From: Nesterenkonia sphaerica
GTDB lineage: Bacteria > Actinomycetota > Actinomycetes > Actinomycetales > Micrococcaceae
Assembly: GCF_005771565.1 (NCBI RefSeq)
Contig: NZ_VAWA01000008.1
Location: 86,428-150,427 of the forward strand
DNA: 64,000 bases
Reading direction: 5' to 3'
Both the position numbers and the translations under genes were made by a program. The notes under the pieces were generated by a model. That model was not told the origin of the DNA. It ran no database searches and worked only from the letters and a program-made list of their open reading frames with translations. Below are positions 35,013 through 43,423 of this stretch, piece after piece (position 1 is the stretch's first letter; each line of letters starts with the position of its first letter).

Positions 35013-35022
35013 ATCTAACAAT

Positions 35023-36168
35023 ATGCAAGACCGAGTTCAGGACAGAGCGAAGCTAGAGGAGTCACTTCGTCGGGCGCCAGTGGTGTTGATGGTCGGAGCC
35101 CGCCAGGTGGGCAAGACAACCCTGGCAAGAACCGTGGTCCCACCAGAATCGGAGAACTACTTCGATCTGGAGAATCCCATAGACCTTGCTCGCCTTGAGC
35201 AGCCCATGCTTGCACTCGATGGGCTGACCGGAATAGTTGTCATTGACGAAGTGCAAAGGCACCCCGAACTCTTTCCCGTGTTGAGAGTTCTGGCTGACCG
35301 GGAGAGTCGACCAGCCACTTTCCTTGTGCTCGGCAGTGCTTCGCCGCGTGCCCTGAGACAGTCGTCTGAGTCACTGGCCGGACGAGTCGAGGTCATCGAG
35401 TTGCCTGGCATGGGCCCTGCAGACGTCAATGACTCAGATTCGGTATGGAGGAGGGGTGGGTATCCACCGGCACTTCTTGCCACCTCAGACGAAGATTCCC
35501 TCACCTGGCGGCACTCGTATGTGCAGACCTTGGCAAATCGGGATCTCGCCGAGTTCGGGCTGGCTCTACCGGCTTCGACTATCAGACGCTTCCTGGGGCT
35601 CGTCGCGCACCAGCATGGGGGGCCCATCAACGCTTCGGTTATCGCCAGCAACCTCGACATAGGAGAGTCGACAGTCCGCAAGTACCTGGACGGGCTGAGC
35701 GACGCACTGTTGATCCGAGCGCTACCACCTTGGCACAGCAACCAGGGAAAGAGGCTTGTCAGAACTCCCCGGACGTACTATCGGGACACCGGATTGCTGC
35801 ACGCACTCTGGGGAGGAGTAAATGATCATCCGTCACTGCTTCGACACCCGAGTGTGGGCACCTCTTGGGAGGGCTTCGTGATCGAGGAAATCCTTCGACG
35901 GGCGGAAGGCTACCAGCCGCATTTCTGGAGGACGAAAGATGGTGCCGAGCTCGACCTGATCCTAGAGGGTGAGCAACGATTGGGTTTTGAGGTCAAACGA
36001 TCCGACGCACCCAAGCTCACCGCGTCAATGCGGCATGCTGGCAGAGAACTTGACCTTGACGCCCTCCGGGTGATCTACCCAGGAGGCAAGAGGTACCGCC
36101 TCACAGAGCACATCACAGTTCTTCCGTTGGATGATCTGCTTGCTGCCACGTCCATCAGTGACTTCTGA
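35023..36168 (+). CDS. AAA_14 ATPase with DUF4143 C-terminal domain
   Basis: A 381-residue protein. The P-loop VGARQVGKTTLA (about 26-37) and Walker B IVVIDEVQRHPELF (about 70-83) form an AAA_14 domain. The C-terminal domain with YYRDTGLLHALWG, SWEGFVIEEIL and FWRTKDGAELDLIL is DUF4143, with a nuclease-like D/E-L-D-L and the later FEVKRSD motif (about 322-328) that may be a PD-(D/E)xK-type site. These proteins are scattered widely and often sit in variable loci. The function is unknown; the gene lies in an inserted module. No SD is obvious because the hairpin occupies the leader. Confidence 0.85.
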   Translation: MQDRVQDRAKLEESLRRAPVVLMVGARQVGKTTLARTVVPPESENYFDLENPIDLARLEQPMLALDGLTGIVVIDEVQRHPELFPVLRVLADRESRPATFLVLGSASPRALRQSSESLAGRVEVIELPGMGPADVNDSDSVWRRGGYPPALLATSDEDSLTWRHSYVQTLANRDLAEFGLALPASTIRRFLGLVAHQHGGPINASVIASNLDIGESTVRKYLDGLSDALLIRALPPWHSNQGKRLVRTPRTYYRDTGLLHALWGGVNDHPSLLRHPSVGTSWEGFVIEEILRRAEGYQPHFWRTKDGAELDLILEGEQRLGFEVKRSDAPKLTASMRHAGRELDLDALRVIYPGGKRYRLTEHITVLPLDDLLAATSISDF

Positions 36169-36188
36169 ACCCCTCCTCGGCGCGGGCC

Positions 36189-37130
36189 CTATTGGTCACG
36201 CGAGAAGCGGGCGTCGAGAATCACCAGGACCGCCACCACCGCTGCGCCGGCAGCCGCGATTCCTGCCGCGGGACCCAGCAGTTGATCCGGTGCCAGCAGG
36301 CCGCGGTCTTCGGTCTGCCAGGGCCACAGGGTGCGCAGCGCCCCGAGCATCACTCCAGCCAACACCACCATGGTCAGCGTGTGATGGTGATCCAGCAGCC
36401 ATTTCAGGACCTTGACAATGCTCACCATGCCCAGCACTGCCCCGGCAAAGAACACACCCAAGTAGCCCAGGTCCAGGTCACGGGCAGCGCTGATGGTCGG
36501 TTCGTAGAGACCGAAGGTCAGCAGCAGGAACGCTCCTGAGAGTCCGGGCAGCAGCAGCGCCGAGACCGCGATTGCCGCCGCCGGGACCACCAGCCACCAG
36601 TGCGGCTGCACCGTCCCTGGCGGCAGCGACACCAGGATGAAAGTCACGGCCGCGGCCATCGCGCCGAGCGTCCAATGCCGTGGCCGCAGTGCCCCGCCAG
36701 CCGATTGCAGCGCCATCCGGAACGGCACGGCGATGGAGACCAGGACCATGCCGAAGAACGCCGCCCGGGTCAGCTCCGGGTAGTTCTCCACCCAGTCGCC
36801 GATGAACTGCACTGCCGTGGCCAGACCGAGCACCATCCCGATCAGCACCGGGATGATCACCCTCCAGTGCACCTGGGAGAGGTGCGCCCACATGCTGGTC
36901 ACACGGTCCGGACCCGTCACCAGCACGCGCACCGCAGAGACCACCGCAGAGGCCGAGCCGATCAGCTGCCGGTAGATCCCAGTGACCAGGGCCACGGTCC
37001 CACCGGAGACACCCGGCACAGTCTCGACCACCCCGATCAGCGCCCCGCGGACCACATTGCCGGGCACCGAGGTGCGCCGATCCAGGGAAGCGGAATGGAA
37101 GGTGTGATGATGGTCAGCGGTGTCGGTCAC
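36189..37130 (-). CDS. DUF368 membrane protein (PopT-type undecaprenyl-phosphate translocase)
   Basis: A 313-residue membrane protein with about eight hydrophobic segments. The N-terminal RGALIGVVETVPGVSGGTV is the DUF368 signature. DUF368 (PopT) proteins have been reported to recycle undecaprenyl phosphate across the membrane, supporting wall and polysaccharide synthesis and tolerance of alkaline pH in some bacteria. GTG start (GTG-ACC-GAC). This links it by function to the surface-polymer region, though they are not adjacent. Its 3' end is partly duplicated at 34868. Confidence 0.85.
   Translation of the reverse strand: MTDTADHHHTFHSASLDRRTSVPGNVVRGALIGVVETVPGVSGGTVALVTGIYRQLIGSASAVVSAVRVLVTGPDRVTSMWAHLSQVHWRVIIPVLIGMVLGLATAVQFIGDWVENYPELTRAAFFGMVLVSIAVPFRMALQSAGGALRPRHWTLGAMAAAVTFILVSLPPGTVQPHWWLVVPAAAIAVSALLLPGLSGAFLLLTFGLYEPTISAARDLDLGYLGVFFAGAVLGMVSIVKVLKWLLDHHHTLTMVVLAGVMLGALRTLWPWQTEDRGLLAPDQLLGPAAGIAAAGAAVVAVLVILDARFSRDQ
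36274..36300. repeat. 27-bp direct repeat, copy B
   Basis: Lies inside the DUF368 coding region and is the intact parent of the copy at 34912-34938. Confidence 0.85.
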
Positions 37131-37170
37131 GGGTGAAGCCTACCGCAGTGAACGGGCAGACCGGGAAGCT

Positions 37171-38934
37171 CTACACCGGTTCCAGAGTGTCGGGATGCAC
37201 CGCTTGGAACCGGACCTCTGCCCCCGGCGGAAGCTGGGCCGCTAGTCCCAGGTCTTCACGGACGACCACGCCGATCACCGGGTATCCGCCGGTGACGGGG
37301 TGATCAGCCAGGAACAGGACCGGGTCACCGGACCCCGGGACCTGAATGGCGCCGCGGACCACTGGTTCGCTGGGCAGCTCCTCGGGGCGGGTCCAGGCGA
37401 TCGCCGGTGAGGGCGCAGCCTCTTCGGCCGAAAGGCGCAGCCCGATCCTGTTCGAATCCTCCCGCACCGTCCATACCAAGGCCTGTAAGGCGTCCAGCCC
37501 CGGGTTGCTGTGCCGGCTGGCGAACCACTCCTGGCGCGGTCCGGGGATGAAGCGCAGCTGGGTGGGTCCCGCCACCTCGGGCAGTGCGGTGCGCGCCACA
37601 TCGGCGATCCCCACAAATCCCGAGGGCACACCCACCAGAGCGAAGGTGTCCCCTGCGGCCACCGGCGCGGGGCCCAGGCCGGAGAGGACATCGGTGGACG
37701 CACTGCCCAGCACGGTCTGGGCGGCCAGCCCACCGGAGAAGGCCACATAGCTGCGCAGCCCTCGCTGCGGGGTGCCCAGCCGCAGCCGCTCCCCCGGGTA
37801 GAGCAGAAAGGGCGCCCGCAGCGGAACCGACCGGACCCGGTGGGCCTCCGCGGGCTCATCCGCTGGGCGCTTGGCCGCCCCGGTGCCGTTGAGCGCCATA
37901 TTGGAGACTTCTTTGGCTGCCGGGCTCCGCACTGTCAGCGTGGTCTCTGCGCCGGTGACCGCCGCCACCGAGGTCTGCCGCACCGTGAGCTCCAGGCCGC
38001 CGCACAGCACCTCGAACCCGGCGGCGGAATCGTCATTGCCGACCAGCTCATTGGCCTGCCGCAGGGCCTGCACATCGGCCGCCCCGGAAGGGGGCACCCC
38101 CCAGTGCGCACGTCCGGGACGGCCGAGGTCCTGCAGCAGGGTCTGCGGACCTGGGTTGAGCACGTCCACCACCGCATCGGCCTCCGGGACCCCCCGGCGC
38201 TGCTCCGCGGAGCGGGTCGCCTGCTGTCCCGGCGCCGTCACGGTGATCTGCTCGGTGACCGGTACGTAGCTGACGGTGTCTCCGGGCTGGATCAGCGCTG
38301 GTTCACCCCGGTCGAGGTCCCACAGCGCCGCATCTGTGCTGCCGATCAGCTGCCAGCCGCCGGGGCTGCTGCGCGGGTAGACGGCGGAGAATTCCCCGGC
38401 CAGTGCCACTGCGCCGGCGGGTACCTCCGTGCGGGGAGACTCCAGGCGGGGCACCTGGAAGGGCTGCTCGGACTTACGCAGCCGTTTGCGGGTGGCCACT
38501 GGCTCAGGCACGCAGTAGGTGAACCCGGGGGTGAAACCGGCGAAGCCCCCGACCCAGCGGGTCGAGGTATGCCAGTCGATGAGTCCCTGGCTGCTGATCC
38601 CCAGCTGCTCGGCCAAGGTGGTGAGGTCGGCGCCGTCGTAATGGACGCGGATTTCCACCTCACGTCCCGGGCTGGCCGCACCGGTACGCGGACGCAGCCG
38701 CCGTAACTGTTTGGCCGCTTCCCCGGTGTGATGGCGGGTGCGGAAAACCACCAGTACGGTGCGCGCGGCGGGGACCGCCTCCAGCTGCCCTGGGAGCGGC
38801 TTGGTCATCAGCTGCCGGTGGAAGGCCAATACTTCCGCCACGGAGGTGAACTCCGCCAACAGGGCCCGCTGCCCGGCCGGACGCACCGCCTCAGGCATCA
38901 GGTGAGGCCTGACTGAGACCGGTGCTGCGGTCAC
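37171..38934 (-). CDS. PxpB-PxpC fusion (5-oxoprolinase subunits B and C), paralogue 1
   Basis: A 587-residue fusion of the two small-subunit families (KipI/allophanate hydrolase subunit 1 and KipA/subunit 2) that, with PxpA, hydrolyse 5-oxoproline to glutamate with ATP. The B part ends in FAGFTPGFTYC and [14 protein letters not shown] (about residues 150-240). The C part begins DVLNPGPQTLLQDLGRPGRAH (about 260) and ends near [16 protein letters not shown] start with GGAG upstream. It stands alone, divergent from an MFS transporter and about 8 kb from the pxp operon. It probably arose by duplication; it could serve a different amide or partner. Confidence 0.9.
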   Translation of the reverse strand: MTAAPVSVRPHLMPEAVRPAGQRALLAEFTSVAEVLAFHRQLMTKPLPGQLEAVPAARTVLVVFRTRHHTGEAAKQLRRLRPRTGAASPGREVEIRVHYDGADLTTLAEQLGISSQGLIDWHTSTRWVGGFAGFTPGFTYCVPEPVATRKRLRKSEQPFQVPRLESPRTEVPAGAVALAGEFSAVYPRSSPGGWQLIGSTDAALWDLDRGEPALIQPGDTVSYVPVTEQITVTAPGQQATRSAEQRRGVPEADAVVDVLNPGPQTLLQDLGRPGRAHWGVPPSGAADVQALRQANELVGNDDSAAGFEVLCGGLELTVRQTSVAAVTGAETTLTVRSPAAKEVSNMALNGTGAAKRPADEPAEAHRVRSVPLRAPFLLYPGERLRLGTPQRGLRSYVAFSGGLAAQTVLGSASTDVLSGLGPAPVAAGDTFALVGVPSGFVGIADVARTALPEVAGPTQLRFIPGPRQEWFASRHSNPGLDALQALVWTVREDSNRIGLRLSAEEAAPSPAIAWTRPEELPSEPVVRGAIQVPGSGDPVLFLADHPVTGGYPVIGVVVREDLGLAAQLPPGAEVRFQAVHPDTLEPV

Positions 38935-38982
38935 TGCAAAGCTCCGCGACCACTGTCACCCCCTCATGAAAGAATCAACTAC

Positions 38983-40299
38983 GTGGATCAGGATACGAAA
39001 GAACCGCTGCTGAGCTGGAACTTCCTCCTGGCGATCCTGATCAATCTTGCTATTACCACCGCGTTCTTCATCCTAGTCACTGGGATGGCAGTCTATGCCG
39101 CCACCGAGTTCGGCGCAGGCCAAACTGCCGCAGGATTCGCCGCCAGCGCGTTCGTGATCGGGGCCCTGGGTGCACGCTTCTTCGCCGGGAAGTACGTCAA
39201 CACCCTGGGCCGCAAGCCCACCCTGGTGATCTGCTTGGGGCTCTTCGCACTGGCAGGGGTGCTCTACTTATGGGTGGACTCCTACCAGTGGCTGATCATC
39301 CTGCGCCTGGGACACGGGGTCGCCCTGGGGTTCGGGCAGACCGCCCTGACCGCTGCGGTGTTCGACATCATTCCCAGGAACCGGCGCGGCGAAGGTTCTG
39401 GGTACTATCTGCTGGCGAACTCGCTTCCGCCAGCGCTGGGGCCGTTGGCGGCCATTCAGCTCACCGAACGCCACGGGTTCGATGGCATGTTCTACGCGGT
39501 GATGATTGTCTCTGCGGTGGCGTTCCTCTGTGCCTGCCTGGTCAACACCCCGGAGGTCAAGCGCCGCGGCATGCCCATCCGGGACCGGCTGCGGCTGCGG
39601 CCGTCGGATGTGATCGAACCGCGGGCGTTCTCCATCGCTCTGGTGGCCACCCTGCTGGGGCTGAGCTTCGCCTCGGTGATGACCTTCCTCAACGGCTACG
39701 CTCAGTCGCTGGGGATGTCCGACGGGGCCAGTCTCTACTTTGTGGTCTACGCCGCGACCATGCTGGTGGTGCGCCTGTTCATGGGACGGGTCCAGGACCG
39801 GTACGGGGACAACCCGGTGGTGATCCCCGCCCTGGCGGCGTTCGCGGTCTCCATGGTCCTGCTGGCCTGGTCACCGAACCAGGCGGTGATGGTCGTCTCC
39901 GGTGTGCTGGCCGGGTTCGGATTCGGTTCCCTGCTGCCCGCCATCCAAGCGATCATCGCCTCCAAGCTGCGCACCTACCGGATCAGCATCGGCATCTCCA
40001 CGTTTTTTATCATGATGGATCTGGGGTTCGGACTGGCTCCTCTGGCGCTGGGCCCCCTGGTAGACCTGTGGGGGTTCCACGTGATGTACGCCGGATGCGC
40101 CGGTGTGGTGGTCGGGGCGATCGTCCTCTACTGGCTGGTGCACGGAAAATACGGCGTCAGGCAGGGGGTGGCCCGGCGCCGGACCCGCGGGTGGGTCAAT
40201 GAGGCCACTGGTGTGATGCCGCATCTGCCGCCACAGCCGGAGGAGAAGGACGACGACGACACCGACGAGGCTCCCAGCGCGAAGACCCCGGGGGTCTGA
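38983..40299 (+). CDS. MFS transporter
   Basis: A 438-residue protein with 12 predicted membrane segments and the MFS loop motif GKYVNTLGRKP (about 67-77) after helix 2, plus GRVQDRYGDNP between helices 8 and 9. The tail is acidic (KDDDDTDEAPS). Start GTG at 38983 with no clear SD, possibly leaderless. It is divergent from the pxpBC fusion (48 bases between starts), so it may import the substrate of that enzyme. The substrate is unknown. Confidence 0.85.
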   Translation: MDQDTKEPLLSWNFLLAILINLAITTAFFILVTGMAVYAATEFGAGQTAAGFAASAFVIGALGARFFAGKYVNTLGRKPTLVICLGLFALAGVLYLWVDSYQWLIILRLGHGVALGFGQTALTAAVFDIIPRNRRGEGSGYYLLANSLPPALGPLAAIQLTERHGFDGMFYAVMIVSAVAFLCACLVNTPEVKRRGMPIRDRLRLRPSDVIEPRAFSIALVATLLGLSFASVMTFLNGYAQSLGMSDGASLYFVVYAATMLVVRLFMGRVQDRYGDNPVVIPALAAFAVSMVLLAWSPNQAVMVVSGVLAGFGFGSLLPAIQAIIASKLRTYRISIGISTFFIMMDLGFGLAPLALGPLVDLWGFHVMYAGCAGVVVGAIVLYWLVHGKYGVRQGVARRRTRGWVNEATGVMPHLPPQPEEKDDDDTDEAPSAKTPGV

Positions 40300-40314
40300 G
40301 GCACGTTCGAATGT

Positions 40315-40370
40315 CGCGGCGCTGAGGCGCTGAGGGGCGTAACGCTGAGGGTCGTAGCTCAGGCGCCGCG
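40315..40370. terminator. Imperfect inverted repeat between convergent genes
   Basis: CGCGGCGCTGAG at 40315-40326 pairs with 40358-40370 with one bulged G. It lies between the stops of the MFS gene and the DUF1445 gene, so it could stop transcription from both sides. The loop is long (31 bases) and there is no T-run, so confidence is low. Confidence 0.35.
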
Positions 40371-40386
40371 TGGGGAGGAGAGCAGG

Positions 40387-41217
40387 TTAGGGCACCTGCA
40401 GCTGGCTGTTGGGCAGATCGGTGATGAGCATATGCCCGGGCGCGTGGCTGATGGCCAGCTCCGGGGCCGAGTGCATAACTGCTGCCTGAGGGGTCACCCC
40501 GCAGGCCCAGAACACGGGGGTCCACCCCTGGGGAATGTCAACCGGGGAGCCGAAGTCAGGGTTCTGCAGGTCAGTGATGCCGAGCTGTTCGGGTGCCCCG
40601 ATGTGCACCGGGGCACCGTGGACTCCCGGGTAGCGGGAGGTGATGCGCACCGCGGCAGCGATGCTCTCGGGCGGAAAGGGCCGCATGGAGACCACCAGGG
40701 GGCCGGAGAGGGTCCCGGCCGGCTGGCAGGGCCTGTCGGTGACGTACATCGGCACGTTCCTCCCCTGCTCCAGGTGAGCCACCGGCAGGCCCGCCTCCAG
40801 CAGTGGTGCCTCAAAGGTGAAGCTGCACCCGATGAGAAAGGCCACCAGGTCCTCCCGCCACACCGCAGTGACCTCATCCGGTTCGTCCACCAGCTCACCG
40901 TGCCGGTAGACCCGGTAGGCGGGGATGTCAGTACGGATGTCCCCTCCGCTGAGGAGTTCTGAGCTGTACTGGCCTGCCTCCAGCACCCCCAGCACGGGAC
41001 AGGACTTGGGGTTGCGTTGGGCGAAGAGCAGCATGTCAAAAGCCTGCTGCTGCGGCACTGCGATGAGGTTGACCTGTGCGTAGCCAGCGCTGTAGCCGGA
41101 GGTGGGCCGGCGCAGCCCGGCCCGGAACTGCGCCCGAGCCTGCCCCGGGGTTGTCTGGGCGGGTGTGGTCTGCGCGGGTGTGGTCTGGGCCGGTGCGGCG
41201 CCGTCGATGGTGGTCAT
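40387..41217 (-). CDS. DUF1445 putative hydro-lyase
   Basis: A 276-residue protein of the DUF1445 family (UPF0317, putative hydro-lyases), with [16 protein letters not shown] near the start, [33 protein letters not shown], and then [38 protein letters not shown] and [11 protein letters not shown]. The true start is the ATG at 41217, two bases after the Nramp stop. The N-terminus carries an [17 protein letters not shown] repeat that is probably disordered. DUF1445 also occurs in the mammalian D-glutamate cyclase protein, which makes 5-oxo-D-proline, so its presence in a 5-oxoproline operon makes sense. The exact reaction is not known. Confidence 0.85.
   Translation of the reverse strand: MTTIDGAAPAQTTPAQTTPAQTTPGQARAQFRAGLRRPTSGYSAGYAQVNLIAVPQQQAFDMLLFAQRNPKSCPVLGVLEAGQYSSELLSGGDIRTDIPAYRVYRHGELVDEPDEVTAVWREDLVAFLIGCSFTFEAPLLEAGLPVAHLEQGRNVPMYVTDRPCQPAGTLSGPLVVSMRPFPPESIAAAVRITSRYPGVHGAPVHIGAPEQLGITDLQNPDFGSPVDIPQGWTPVFWACGVTPQAAVMHSAPELAISHAPGHMLITDLPNSQLQVP
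41149..41193 (-). repeat. Tandem 15-bp repeats encoding TTPAQ
   Basis: About three copies of a 15-base unit give the TTPAQ pentapeptide repeat at the N-terminus of the DUF1445 protein. Copy number may vary between strains by slippage. Confidence 0.6.
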
Positions 41218-41219
41218 GC

Positions 41220-42539
41220 TCAGCCGCCCTGCCAGAGCTCGGCGATCCCGGTGAGGGAATTCAGGCCCATGTAGATGGTCAGCAGCCAGATCAGTGTGCC
41301 GGCGATCAGCAGCCATTTGGGGTAGTGGTAGCCGCCGAGCAGAGTGCCACGCTTGAACCAGGCGGCGATCAGGATCACGGCGAAGCCCAGCGGCAGCACC
41401 ACACCGTTGAAGGCACCGGCCATGATCAGCAGGGTGGCGGGAGCCTGCCCCAGCACCAGGAAGATTCCGCAGGTCAGGATGAGGAAGCCGACGAACAACC
41501 AGGCGCGCAGCCGGGCCGAAGTCTTGTGGGTGGTGATGAAGGACACCGAGGTGTAGGTCGCGCCCAGAATGGAGGTCATGGCGGCCACCCAGAAAGCGAT
41601 GCCGAAGACCCGCAGGCCCCATTCGCCGAGCACCAGCAGGAAGGCGGAGGCGGCCACATTCTCCTGGCCGGTCTGCTCGATCTGGGTGACGGAGTAGGTG
41701 GTGACCACTCCCAGGATCGCGAGGAAGAGCAGGTAGCGGATGATGCTGGCCACAATGATGCCCATCACAGACGCCTTGGCAATGGTCTTAGCATTCTCCG
41801 GCCCGGTGTGCCCGGAGGCGATCACCCGGTGTGCTCCGGCGTAGGTGATGTAGCCGCCGACGGTGCCGCCGATCAGGGTGGTGGTGACGAAGAAGAATGT
41901 GCCCAGGCCCTCCCCTTCGGGTAGCACCGGCACGAAGGTCTGAGCTGCGGCGTCGACCACCGGCGGGGAGGTGGCGATGGCCATATAGGCCATCAGCAGG
42001 ATCAGCACGGCACCGCAGACCACCACAATGCGGTCCAGGGCCACACCGGCCTTCTTGGAGAGGAAGATGGCGATAGCCAGGGCCACCGAGATGGCTCCGC
42101 CCCATTCGGGGTCGATGTTCAGCATGGCGTTCATGCCCATGCCGGCACCGGCGATGTTGCCGACGTTGAACACGATCCCGCCGAAGAAGATCAGCACCGC
42201 CAGGGCCCAGCCGAGGCCGGGGAGGATCTTATTTCCCAGCTCCTGGGCGTAGAGCCCGGAGACTCCGAGGGTGCGCCAGACGTTCATCTGAATGGCGATG
42301 TCCACGATGACGGAGATGAGGATGGCTGCGGCGAAGGCCGAACCGAGCTGCAGGGTGAACTCGGAGGTCTGGGTGATGAACCCCGGCCCCACTGCGGAGA
42401 CCGCCATAAGGAACATCGCCCCGAGCATCGCGGTGCGCCGGGTGGCGATGAAGGTGGGACCTGCAGGCTTGGATTTTTTCTTCGGTGTGACCGCTTCCGG
42501 GCTGTCTTCCCGGGCATCAGCGGTAGGTTCTGCTGGCAC
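41220..42539 (-). CDS. Nramp-related transporter
   Basis: A 439-residue membrane protein with about 11 segments resembling the NRAMP family ([18 protein letters not shown], then [14 protein letters not shown] and [20 protein letters not shown]). The classic metal-binding DPGN motif of Nramp is not seen; the equivalent region reads GPGFITQ. Relatives that accompany pxp genes may carry organic substrates such as 5-oxoproline instead of metals. GTG at 42539 is chosen with GAGGAG six bases upstream. The longer TTG at 42605 lies inside the operator palindrome. The gene is followed at two bases by DUF1445. Confidence 0.8.
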   Translation of the reverse strand: MPAEPTADAREDSPEAVTPKKKSKPAGPTFIATRRTAMLGAMFLMAVSAVGPGFITQTSEFTLQLGSAFAAAILISVIVDIAIQMNVWRTLGVSGLYAQELGNKILPGLGWALAVLIFFGGIVFNVGNIAGAGMGMNAMLNIDPEWGGAISVALAIAIFLSKKAGVALDRIVVVCGAVLILLMAYMAIATSPPVVDAAAQTFVPVLPEGEGLGTFFFVTTTLIGGTVGGYITYAGAHRVIASGHTGPENAKTIAKASVMGIIVASIIRYLLFLAILGVVTTYSVTQIEQTGQENVAASAFLLVLGEWGLRVFGIAFWVAAMTSILGATYTSVSFITTHKTSARLRAWLFVGFLILTCGIFLVLGQAPATLLIMAGAFNGVVLPLGFAVILIAAWFKRGTLLGGYHYPKWLLIAGTLIWLLTIYMGLNSLTGIAELWQGG

Positions 42540-42593
42540 AGTGTGCTCCTCGATGGTGAGTCCGTGGCGAATGCTGGTGTGACGTAGCCTACG

Positions 42594-42606
42594 GTTGTTG
42601 AACAAT
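42594..42606. promoter_or_regulatory. Likely GntR operator upstream of Nramp-DUF1445 unit
   Basis: GTTGTTGAACAAT contains the palindrome TTGTT-N-AACAA at 42595-42605. The same element lies before pxpA at 47662-47674. A related half-conserved TTGTGCAACAA lies 25 bases away at 42620-42630. The GntR gene ends between these sites and the pxp genes, as expected for self-regulated operons. Confidence 0.7.
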
Positions 42607-42619
42607 CACTTCAAGGGGA

Positions 42620-42630
42620 TTGTGCAACAA
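42620..42630. promoter_or_regulatory. Secondary operator-like site
   Basis: TTGTGCAACAA matches the operator core with one changed base in the left arm. Centre-to-centre spacing to the first site is 25 bases, compatible with cooperative binding on nearby helix turns. Confidence 0.5.
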
Positions 42631-42667
42631 AGTTGGTCTGAGAGCAGATTCGCTGGCCGGGAACCTG

Positions 42668-43414
42668 CTAATTCTCCAAGCGTCGCAGCAGGTCACGTTC
42701 GGCGCTGAGCAGGTAGTTCACCAGGTGCTCTTCGGCTTCCTGGCGCTGATCCCGGCTGAGCAGGTCGGCAAGTTTCACGTTTCCCGCCACGTAGGTGGAG
42801 TGGAAGTCCGGGTCGCCGCGCCGTCCAGCGAACACCAGACGCATCCGAGCCAGGACCTTGCTCATGAGCTCATCGAGCATAGGACTGCGGGCCTGGGCGA
42901 CCAGCCGCTGGTGGAACGCCTGGTTGGCTTGGGCCATGGCGGGCACGTCGCCGGCTTCGCGAGCGCGCTCGGCGCCCCGGGTGATCTGCTTCAGCTGCTG
43001 GACCGCCTCCGGAGGAAAGACGGTGGTGCGTACCGCCCCGGTCTCGAGGATGAGCCGGATCCGGTAGATCTCCCGGACGTCCTCGCCGGTGGGTTCGTGG
43101 ACGAAGACCCCGCGGTTGGGCTGCCGGTCCACCAGCCCGTCAGCGGCCAACATCTGGAACGCACTGCGCAGGGTATGCCGGGAGACGCCCAGCCGGTCGG
43201 TGATCTTCACCTCCGGGAGTTTGCTCCCGGGTAGGATCTGGCCCGCCGAGATCGCACGGCGCAGCACACCGGCGACCCGGACGGGCACGTATGCATGGTC
43301 GGCTGCTTCCAGCGGTGCCAGCCACTGATCCCAGACGTCTGTCAGGTCAGCGGAGGTGCCGGGTGCCGCAGCTGAAGAGGTGGGGGCGACGTCGTGCGGG
43401 GTCAAGCGGGACAT
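42668..43414 (-). CDS. GntR-family regulator (FCD/FadR subfamily)
   Basis: A 248-residue repressor type. The winged-helix region (about residues 40-110: LPGSKLPEVKITDRLGVSRH, then VDRQPNRGVFV) is followed by a helical FCD effector domain with ETGAVRTTV, FHQRLVAQA and a C-terminal HLVNYLLSAERD that carries metal-binding His. ATG at 43414, nine bases after the biotin carboxylase stop. It lies within the pxp operon and is very likely the ligand-responsive regulator that binds the two TTGTT-N-AACAA sites; the ligand may be 5-oxoproline or glutamate. The pairing is inferred from position. Confidence 0.87.
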   Translation of the reverse strand: MSRLTPHDVAPTSSAAAPGTSADLTDVWDQWLAPLEAADHAYVPVRVAGVLRRAISAGQILPGSKLPEVKITDRLGVSRHTLRSAFQMLAADGLVDRQPNRGVFVHEPTGEDVREIYRIRLILETGAVRTTVFPPEAVQQLKQITRGAERAREAGDVPAMAQANQAFHQRLVAQARSPMLDELMSKVLARMRLVFAGRRGDPDFHSTYVAGNVKLADLLSRDQRQEAEEHLVNYLLSAERDLLRRLEN

Positions 43415-43423
43415 GCCCCCAAT

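Noticed and set aside
35023..36168. AAA/DUF4143 gene as a restriction or defence enzyme
   Set aside because: DUF4143 proteins have no proven defence role and no partner genes are nearby; only the inserted state can be claimed.
37510..38706. 398-codon plus-strand frame opposite pxpBC
   Set aside because: Antisense of a strongly supported gene in high-GC DNA, with biased composition and no known motifs.
41076..41924. 282-codon plus-strand frame opposite DUF1445/Nramp
   Set aside because: Antisense shadow; the protein is Gly/Gln/Glu-rich and has no domain.
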